From: an uncultured Ruminiclostridium sp. | GTDB lineage: Bacteria; Bacillota; Clostridia; Oscillospirales; Ruminococcaceae | Direction of reading: 5' to 3' | Length of the DNA: 50,318 nt | Assembly: GCA_905235805.1 (NCBI GenBank) | Contig: CAJOMV010000078.1 | Coordinates: 1-50,318, forward strand | In this document: positions 38,151 to 45,500 of the stretch, piece after piece | How positions within the stretch are numbered: the first letter of the stretch is position 1 | How the letters are laid out: each line of letters opens with the position of its first letter | The notes under the pieces: generated by a model | Databases searched by the model: none | What the model saw: only the letters and a program-made list of their open reading frames with translations | What the model was told of the DNA's origin: nothing | Translations under genes and position numbers: made by a program

Positions 38151-38957
38151 ATGGCTTTTACAAACGAACAGCTTGAACGCTACTCCAGACATATCATATT
38201 GAAGGAAGTCGGCGCAAAGGGACAGAAGAAGCTCTCCAGCGCCAAGGTGCTCATTATCGGCGCGGGCGGTCTCGGAGCTCCGGCAGCTCTCTACCTCGCC
38301 GCCGCGGGCGTAGGAACTATCGGTATAGTTGACGCGGACGAGGTAGACCTCTCCAATCTCCAGAGACAGGTGATACACACCACCGCCGACATCGGCAAGC
38401 CGAAGGTTCAGTCCGCCAAGGAGACCATGGAGGCTATCAATCCCGACGTAACGGTCAACACATACCATACCTTCGTGACAAGCGAAAATGTTCTCGACCT
38501 GATAAAGGACTACGATTTCATTCTCGACGGCACCGACAACTTCCCGGCAAAGTTCCTGATCAACGACGCCTGCGTAATGTCGAAGAAGCCCTTCTCCCAC
38601 GCGGGAATAATCCGCTTCAGGGGACAGCTCATGACCTACGTTCCCGGTCAGGGACCCTGCTACCGCTGCGTATTCAAGGAGCCCCCTCCGAAGGACGCAG
38701 TCCCCACCTGCCGTCAGGCAGGCGTTATCGGGGCAATGGGCGGCGTAATAGGAAGCCTTCAGGCTATGGAGGCAGTCAAGTATATAGTAGGCTCCGGCGA
38801 CCTCCTCACAGGCTACCTGCTGACCTTCGACGCGCTCAAAATGGAGTGGCGCAAAATAAAGCTCCCCTCCGACACCCATAACTGCGCAGTCTGCGGCGAC
38901 CACCCCACCATCACCGAGCTCATAGACTACGAGCAGGCAGAGTGCACCGACAAGTGA
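38151..38957 (+). CDS. ThiF/MoeB-family E1-like activating enzyme, 268 aa
   Basis: Adenylates the C-terminus of a sulfur carrier. It shows RYSRHIILKEVG, the ATP-binding IIGAGGLGAPAALYLAAAG (about 35-53), DADEVDLSNLQRQ, GTDNFPAKFLIND and zinc cysteines in CYRC and CAVC. A conserved Cys lies in PTCRQAGVIG and may receive sulfur. There is no rhodanese domain, so sulfur should come from another protein such as the TusA-like one. AAGGAGG precedes the start. Its partner is almost certainly the carrier encoded just upstream; MoaD or ThiS elsewhere in the genome are alternatives. Confidence 0.92.
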   Translation: MAFTNEQLERYSRHIILKEVGAKGQKKLSSAKVLIIGAGGLGAPAALYLAAAGVGTIGIVDADEVDLSNLQRQVIHTTADIGKPKVQSAKETMEAINPDVTVNTYHTFVTSENVLDLIKDYDFILDGTDNFPAKFLINDACVMSKKPFSHAGIIRFRGQLMTYVPGQGPCYRCVFKEPPPKDAVPTCRQAGVIGAMGGVIGSLQAMEAVKYIVGSGDLLTGYLLTFDALKMEWRKIKLPSDTHNCAVCGDHPTITELIDYEQAECTDK

Positions 38958-38996
38958 GCTCCTGCGCGCAAACGGGCGGCGGAGACGCGAGAGACG

Positions 38997-39060
38997 CGGG
39001 GGAGGGACTTTTTTGAAAAAAGTCCCTCCCCCGTACCCCCTCTTCAAAAAACTATTAATA
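38997..39060 (-). repeat. dispersed hairpin repeat, copy 2
   Basis: On the minus strand a leader (TATTAATAGTTTTTTGAAGA and a G-rich AGGGGGTAC segment) is followed by a 17-bp perfect stem (38998-39014 with 39016-39032) around one central base. Copy 1 is at 660-735. It sits inside the sulfur cluster, between the E1-like gene and the JAMM gene, where it may weaken or block read-through. Confidence 0.75.
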
Positions 39061-39126
39061 ACTTCGTGCCTAAATACGACAGTTATCTGCTCCTATTGTA
39101 AATATCTTTATAGAACGGAGATAGAA

Positions 39127-39534
39127 ATGATAAGATTACATAAAGAAGATTATGAGAAAATTCTTGCCCACGCAAGAAAAGAAGCTCCCGTGGAAGCCTG
39201 CGGACTTATCGCGGGGCGTATTGACGGAAGTGATAAGTATATCGAGAAGGTCTACATACTGACAAACGTGGATCACGCCGAGGAGCACTTCACACTTGAC
39301 CCGAAGGAACAGCTCGCGTCTGTGAAAGACATGAGGGCAAACGGTCTCGTACCCCTCGGAAACTGGCATTCCCACCCTGTCTCCCCTTCCCGCCCCTCCG
39401 ATGAGGATAAACGCCTCGCGTACGACAGCAAGGCGAGCTACATGATATTGTCGCTTATGGAGGAGGAACCGGTACTGAATTCGTTTCATGTAGAAAACAA
39501 TGAGGCGACAAAGGAAGAGCTTGTGATAGAATAA
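39127..39534 (+). CDS. JAMM/MPN+ metalloprotease (M67), 135 aa
   Basis: Zinc protease with the full JAMM motif: Glu in EACGLIAG (about 22) and HSHPVSPSRPSDED (about 80-93), which gives HxH, seven residues, S and D. Prokaryotic members cleave after Gly-Gly of ubiquitin-like sulfur carriers or release amino acids from them (HcyD, Mec). The cluster's carrier ends with a tail after Gly-Gly-Gly, so this enzyme probably unmasks it. The start is 39127 behind CGGAG; an earlier in-frame reading from 39013 runs through the hairpin repeat and is rejected. Intergenic DNA of 169 bases with a repeat separates it from the E1-like gene, so it may have its own weak promoter. Confidence 0.9.
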   Translation: MIRLHKEDYEKILAHARKEAPVEACGLIAGRIDGSDKYIEKVYILTNVDHAEEHFTLDPKEQLASVKDMRANGLVPLGNWHSHPVSPSRPSDEDKRLAYDSKASYMILSLMEEEPVLNSFHVENNEATKEELVIE

Positions 39535-39535
39535 G

Positions 39536-39568
39536 AAAAAGCAGGGTGCTTGAACGCCCTGCTTTTTT
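39536..39568. terminator. bidirectional terminator between JAMM and GH59 genes
   Basis: AAAAAGCAGGG/CCCTGCTTTTTT (39536-39546, 39557-39568): stem plus A and T tracts on both sides. Confidence 0.85.
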
Positions 39569-39574
39569 GTATGG

Positions 39575-42328
39575 TCATTTCTTTTTCGACTTTATGACTG
39601 CCGCGGCTATACCGCCCACAACGGCAGCGGCTCCGACACCTATGGCTATCGGGATAACGGGACTTGCTCCGTTGTCCTGCGGTGATCGTGCGGGTGCGGA
39701 AGTGCTTTCCGCGGGAACCGCTTCGGTGCTTTCGGGGGCAGTGCCGGACACTTCGGGCTCTTCGGCAGACGCGGGAGCCGCCGTTGTCTGTGCGGGCTCT
39801 TCGGTCTTCTGCGGCTGCGCGGAGACGAAAAGCTTCGCAGTCTCCGCGTTGTCGAGCAGCACCTCGGCTGAATCAAGCGTCAGTGAACCCTCCTTCACCG
39901 TGACCTTCAGGGTATGGTGTCCGTTGTCAAGTCCGTAGATATTCCAGAAGGACTGGCGGTTCGCAGTCCTGGGAACAGCGTACCCGCTGACGACAGCATT
40001 CCCGTCCAGCTCCGCGTCCATGACTGCGCCGTCACCCTCAGCACCCACGAGAATAATGCCGGTGCCGTCGAATTCCACGCTAAACGACGAGCCCGCTTCG
40101 CCTGTGGAAGCAGTGCGTTTGTAGTTCTTGAAGCTGTCCATATTGCTGTGCGACCACTCACCGGTATATGTGATGCCGTCATCGGTGGAATCGAGACGGG
40201 TGATGTAGGCGTTTTCATCTCCGACAGGCTCGACCTTCACATTGTCGAAGCAGTTGTTGTAATAGCTGCTGTACAGAGCGGCTCTGCCGGCAGGCTGCAT
40301 CGCGTATCCGTCGAGGTCCTCGGTCGTCTCCGCGACGAGCTCGCCGTTGATGTAACCGCGGACGGTATTGCCGACAGCCTCTATCCTGATGCTGTTCCAT
40401 TCCTCCGTAAGAGCGGTCTCACCCGTCAGCACGGGGCGTGAGCCCAGACGGAGCCGCCATTCCCCGTTCTCGCTCAGCTGCATTCTCCAGCCGCTCGCTC
40501 CGCTGTCAGCGAGGTTATAGCGAAGTCCCACGGCTGCGCTGTTTCTTGACGGGTCATCAGACGCGGCGAATCTTACGTCGGCGCTGACAGAATAATTGAA
40601 CCACCTGTCGTCGCCGAAATTCGTCACGGGAGAGGGTGTCGAGCCCCATTCCTCCGCCTTGATATCCTCGGTTATCTTCTGCATGAGCACCTTGCTGCCG
40701 TCGTCAAGAGCGACCACCTCGAAAGCTCCGCCCTCATCGGTGGTGTAGCGGGGAGCTCCGCCCCTTGCGGCAAGGTACTCGTCGGAGTACTCGAAGTCGT
40801 CGGTATAAGGCAGCTCAAGAAGGCCGCTGCTGTATTCGCTGAACTCACCGCGCTCACTCCCGAGCGTGGTTACGGTGACCATGGAACAGGGCTGCACCGT
40901 TACCTTGAAGCTGTTATCGGCTTCCGGGGTTACAGTCTCGCGGAGGCGGAGGTAGTTCTCATTCCACGCGCCGCTGTCGGGACCTCTGCTCTCCCAGACG
41001 CTGACGGGGCTGCCCGCCTTGTCGGTATTGCTGACATTGAAGGTGTACACTATAGGACTGTCGTTGGTATTCGTGATGACTGTGCTGTAATCGCCGGTAT
41101 CTGTGTCCGCGCAGGTCATATAGCTGTATGTCGCGTCAACTATCGCGTGACCGTCGCCGCCAGCCTTGCCGTCGCCCGCGCAGGCTCCGTCTATGAATGC
41201 CCAGCCCTTCTTTATGAAGCGGGAGAAATGCAGACCCATATAGAAGCCGCTGTCGAGCAGGTAATAGCCGCTCCACGGTTCGTCCGCGAGAATGAGCTGC
41301 TTCTGGGAGTATGTGGCACCATCGTAGTATGAGGCTACCGCGGGCTGGAATTCGTACATCGTCATTCCCCCGCCCGGGTACATAGTGATGATACGGTTCG
41401 CGATATCGAGAGTGCCGTTTATGCCGGACAGCCCGGAGCCGTTCCCGTCATACTTACGCACGCCCTGCGCATACGCCATAGGGGAGCTTGCCTCGGAGAA
41501 CCACACCTCCTTGCCGTACTCGCGCTGAAGCTTTCGGGTATTGTCGTCCGACCAGTCTGTGTAGTGGCTGCCGACGACGTCCACCGCGTCGAGAAGTCCG
41601 GGGAACTTCTCCTCCGCGAGCATCATCTTCGATATCCCCCATGTTCCCACAGCTTCGCCGTCAACTATTTTTATTTTCGAGAAGTCATAGGGGGTATCGG
41701 TATCGCTTTTCAGGTGCTGCGACAGGTAGATCGTCCAGTCCGCGTCGATAGTACGCTCATTGCGCGTGGCACTGACATAGTCGAATTTCAGTCCGTAGGT
41801 CTCGTACGCCGATATCAGAGTTTCGCGGTACCACTTGTAGCGCGCGGCATATACGTCCTCCGCGCTCGTCACCCAGCGCGGCTCGCTCCACCAGAGCATA
41901 TCCAGCGTGATATCGGGGTCTATCTTCTTTGCGTCAGCCGCGAGCTGAAATCCAGCGCCGCGCGTCACATCGGCTTTCTCGTCCGCCGAGCGCATAGTCG
42001 CGGGCTCGGTGCCGGACGAGGAATTCACGTCCGAGCCCATTTCTATCTTGATATGTGATATATCAAGCCCGTCCTCACCGAACAGAGATTGAAGGATCTC
42101 ATCGTACCTTTCGGGCTGCTCGTACTTGTAATCGAGCAGGAGCCTTGACGAGTTGTTCGCGCTGATGAGTCCGAAGCCTCTGTACCGGGTATTTTCCGCG
42201 AGTGAAGCATTGTCGAAATCGATGTTTATGTTCATTGTTCTCTCCTCCGCGGCAGCAGGAAACGCAAATGCCGCTGCGGTAACGGCTGCACTCAGAATTA
42301 CCGATACTGTCCCTTTTAATGTTATCAT
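39575..42328 (-). CDS. GH59 galactocerebrosidase-family hydrolase, membrane anchored, 917 aa
   Basis: Secreted enzyme of the galactocerebrosidase family, which removes beta-linked galactose. The signal peptide runs to about residue 27 (AFPAAAEE). The barrel starts YRGFGLISANNSSRLL; the acid/base Glu is in SATRNERTID (about 190) and the nucleophile Glu in VWFSEASSP (about 278), matching the human enzyme pattern. A beta-sandwich follows and then a lectin-like domain (about 510-700; FNYSVSADVRF, YINGELVAETTEDL). A Pro/Thr/Ala/Ser linker leads to a C-terminal helix (about 887-913) ending KSKKK that anchors it outside. The substrate may be host galactolipid, plant galactolipid or galactan. It is monocistronic. 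Confidence 0.88.
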   Translation of the reverse strand: MITLKGTVSVILSAAVTAAAFAFPAAAEERTMNINIDFDNASLAENTRYRGFGLISANNSSRLLLDYKYEQPERYDEILQSLFGEDGLDISHIKIEMGSDVNSSSGTEPATMRSADEKADVTRGAGFQLAADAKKIDPDITLDMLWWSEPRWVTSAEDVYAARYKWYRETLISAYETYGLKFDYVSATRNERTIDADWTIYLSQHLKSDTDTPYDFSKIKIVDGEAVGTWGISKMMLAEEKFPGLLDAVDVVGSHYTDWSDDNTRKLQREYGKEVWFSEASSPMAYAQGVRKYDGNGSGLSGINGTLDIANRIITMYPGGGMTMYEFQPAVASYYDGATYSQKQLILADEPWSGYYLLDSGFYMGLHFSRFIKKGWAFIDGACAGDGKAGGDGHAIVDATYSYMTCADTDTGDYSTVITNTNDSPIVYTFNVSNTDKAGSPVSVWESRGPDSGAWNENYLRLRETVTPEADNSFKVTVQPCSMVTVTTLGSERGEFSEYSSGLLELPYTDDFEYSDEYLAARGGAPRYTTDEGGAFEVVALDDGSKVLMQKITEDIKAEEWGSTPSPVTNFGDDRWFNYSVSADVRFAASDDPSRNSAAVGLRYNLADSGASGWRMQLSENGEWRLRLGSRPVLTGETALTEEWNSIRIEAVGNTVRGYINGELVAETTEDLDGYAMQPAGRAALYSSYYNNCFDNVKVEPVGDENAYITRLDSTDDGITYTGEWSHSNMDSFKNYKRTASTGEAGSSFSVEFDGTGIILVGAEGDGAVMDAELDGNAVVSGYAVPRTANRQSFWNIYGLDNGHHTLKVTVKEGSLTLDSAEVLLDNAETAKLFVSAQPQKTEEPAQTTAAPASAEEPEVSGTAPESTEAVPAESTSAPARSPQDNGASPVIPIAIGVGAAAVVGGIAAAVIKSKKK

Positions 42329-42390
42329 TGTTTTTCCTTCCGCCCTAATTACCGATCATTTTAGCAAGGAAGTTCTCCCCTTGCAGTTAC

Positions 42391-42419
42391 ATTGTACCGT
42401 GCGGCAAAGCAAAAGTCAA
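42391..42419 (-). promoter_or_regulatory. promoter of the GH59 gene
   Basis: Minus strand: TTGACT (42414-42419), 17 bases, TACAAT (42391-42396). Confidence 0.75.
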
Positions 42420-42456
42420 TCGTAAATATTTCGCAAATTCCTAATATTTGAACATG

Positions 42457-42490
42457 AACAAAAACTGCGCAGTCTTACGGCTGCGCAGTT
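42457..42490 (-). terminator. terminator after the adhesin gene
   Basis: AACTGCGCAG/CTGCGCAGTT (42463-42472, 42481-42490) is followed on the minus strand by TTTGTTC. It insulates the GH59 promoter. Confidence 0.8.
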
Positions 42491-42519
42491 ATGCTGTCAA
42501 TTATCGGTCAGCGGAGAAC

Positions 42520-45500
42520 TCATTCCTCGTCCTCATCGCTGTCCTTATTCTTTTTTCTTGCCGCGAATATAACGGCTATCTCGGGAAGGAGCATCGTACC
42601 GCAGGCGAGAGCCCTGCTGCCGGTATTGGGATTTTCCTCAGCGCTGTCGGTCATCGTACCTGTATCACCGGGTGTCGAGGTGACGGTTCTGGAATCAGAT
42701 GTGACAGTCTCCGACGACTCAACGGTGGTATCCTCGGAGGAATCCACGGAGCTTATCTTCTCCGGCTTCTCCGAAGACTTGTCGGGCGCGGTGGTTTTCT
42801 CGGGCTTTATCGAGTTCTCGATAACGTCCTCCTCATCTTCAGGAGCAGTCTTGCCGGGAGCGGTCGTCTCACCGGGGGCTGCGGACTCACCGGGAGCTGC
42901 CGTCTCATCGGGTCTGCTCGTCACGGCTTCCTCCGCCCCGTTCCCCGCGGGAGCGGTGGTATCGACGGGAAGCGTAGTCTCCCCGGGGCCGGCAGTTCCT
43001 GCGGGAAGAGTGGTCTCACCGCCGCCTGTGGTACCGGAAGGCGAATATGTCGTCACATCACTCGGAGCGACCGGTCCCCCGGGTACGGTCGTAGTGGTCA
43101 CTGCCGATGTCACGATGTCAGGAATGTGAGGTATCACGGGCTTTGTCGTTGTAGTAGTGGTCTCGGGAATCTCGGGTGTTTCGGGCGATGTCTTAGGAGC
43201 GTCCCTGACGATGATTCCGCCGTCGGAGGTCCTTGCGACAGCGCCGCTGCCGCCTGCCTTTGCGACTGCGGAAACAACGCCGTTCTCCACTGTGAAGCTT
43301 ATCGTACCGACCGTGTAGTACCCCTCGGGAGCGGTGAGCTCCTCAAGGGTGTAGGTGCCGTCCTTGAGCCCGGTGAACTGTGCGCTGTTGCCGGTGTAGG
43401 TGACAAAGGTGACTTCACCGAGCACGTCAGTTCCGAGCATAACGCCCTTCAGGTCCTTGCCTGTCTCGGTTATCGTGAGCTTGAAGGTCGCGGCGCCCGC
43501 GATAGCGTTACCGTCCATATCGGTCTTGGTTATGTTTATCAGGGAGAGGGTGTCCTTAACGAGCACCACACCGCTGCGGAGCTCGCCGCTGCCGCTTACG
43601 GAGGTCACCTTGCCGTAGTCATCCACAGTGAAGGTAACGTCCGTCGCTGTCAGCGCATAGCCGTCCGGAGCGACTGTTTCCCTTATGGTATATGCGCCCT
43701 TGTCGAGAGGTCCTACCTCCCACTTTTCCGACGCGGACGAGGTGTAGGTGTAGCCTATCTGCACACCGAGGGAGTCAAAGAGCTGGAGCTGCGCGCCCTC
43801 GACCTCGGTATTTCCGGTGGCGTCGGTCTTGGTTATCCTTATCTTCTCCACCTTATCATCGTAGATGTTAAGGGTGTCGGTGTCATTGAATATCATTTTT
43901 CCGTTCGACGAAGCGGAAGGAGTTACCGCCGCTGCGGTAATGGCACCGCCCGCCACGGTGAAGGCGAAGGAAGCGTCGGTGACCTTGTAGCGAATGCCGC
44001 TCGCGGTGTCGGTGAAGGACGCGCCTGTCTCTACCAGCACATATTCCCCGTCCGTAAGACCTACGGTATGGGTCTCGCCCGCGGTCGTCCAGCTGTCAGC
44101 CGGGATAGCTCCGGACTTTGGTCTGCCGTCCGCGCCGATATCGCTCTTGGCATAAACAGCAGCATTCGCGCCGAACAGAGCGTTCGCGCCCGAGCTGTCG
44201 TACTTGTTCACACGCAGCTTAGCCGTCAGCAGCGGGGATACCGCGTCGCACACCGTGAATTCCGCCATACTGTCGTATGAGGCGGCTGTATAGGTGATGT
44301 ACCCGTTCTCCCTGTCGGAAGCGGTCACAGTGCCGCTGTTCTGACCGGTCACGGAGGTAACTCCGCTGCCGTCAACGGTGAAGTACACCTTTGAGGCAGT
44401 CACGTTGTAGTTCTTATCGGTCTTTGCGTCATAGAATACATTGCCTGTCTCGATGAGCACATAATCGCCCGCTCCGGGAGCGCAGATATGCTCCGTGCCG
44501 TCGGAGACCCAGCTGTCGACAGCCACCGCGCCCGACTTGGGAACGCCGGCAGCATCGACATCGGAAGCCCTGTATATAGCCAGCGACGCGCCGCTTATCT
44601 CGTCAAGCCCCGTTATATCGGTCTTTCTCACGGCAAAGCGGGCTGTTCCGGTATTGGTGAGTCTGCTCGAAACGACGAGACCGTCCTTGTTCGCGGGAAG
44701 TGCTATATCGGTGAGCGGCTGGCTCCACTGCGCCTTGTAGCCGTCTATCGAAGCCTCGTCAATGGTGTAGGAGTATCGGGTGGTCACGCCGTCCACCTCG
44801 GTAAGTGCCAGGAGCTTCAGCGCAAACAGCCACGAGCCGTCCGCAAGCTCCACCGCGTTGTCGTTGACGGTGATGACCTGATCATACCGGAAGGGAGTTT
44901 CCGAGGGGTTGGTAAGATTATTTCTCGTGACATGGAGCTTTATGCTCTCGGGTCTCTTCTTGCCGAAATCGCTGCTCCACATCTTCTTGATATCAAAGAT
45001 GATGAAGTTCTGCATCGTACCGGCGCTTACACCCGCCTGTACATGGTAGTTGTCGGTGTTGATGACTACGCTCTTCGATATGCTGCTGCCGTCGTCGCTC
45101 CTGATGACGGCGGTATTGGTATATCTTGCCTCCGCCTCTATCTCCTCGAAGTAATCGGAGGTCTTCTGATAATCGAGGGTATAGCTTATCTTGTAGCAGA
45201 CCTCGTCATCGAGCGTGAATGTCATCTTCTTTCCCACGCCGGTCTTATAGATCGCACTGTCGGATACGGGAACTCCGCCGAGGAGGAAGAAGCTGTGTAT
45301 CGTTCCGTCCACCGAGCTGTATGCGGGGTTCTTCTGCACCGTGTACACCACAGGCGCATAAGCGGGGTCGTCGTAGGTAGCGCCCCAGCTGTACATGAGC
45401 TGCCGGGTTATGGTGACGGAGGTGGGATTTTCGAGGTTGCCTCCGAGCCAGTCGTCAACGACTATCTTGTCGCCGCTTGAGAGGTCAGCCGCGTACTTGT

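Noticed and set aside
38998-39032. Hairpin as an ordinary operon terminator after the E1-like gene
   Set aside because: The stem sits in a dispersed repeat with its leader on the far side, and no separate T tract follows on the plus strand beyond the stem itself. I list it as a repeat, though it may reduce read-through.
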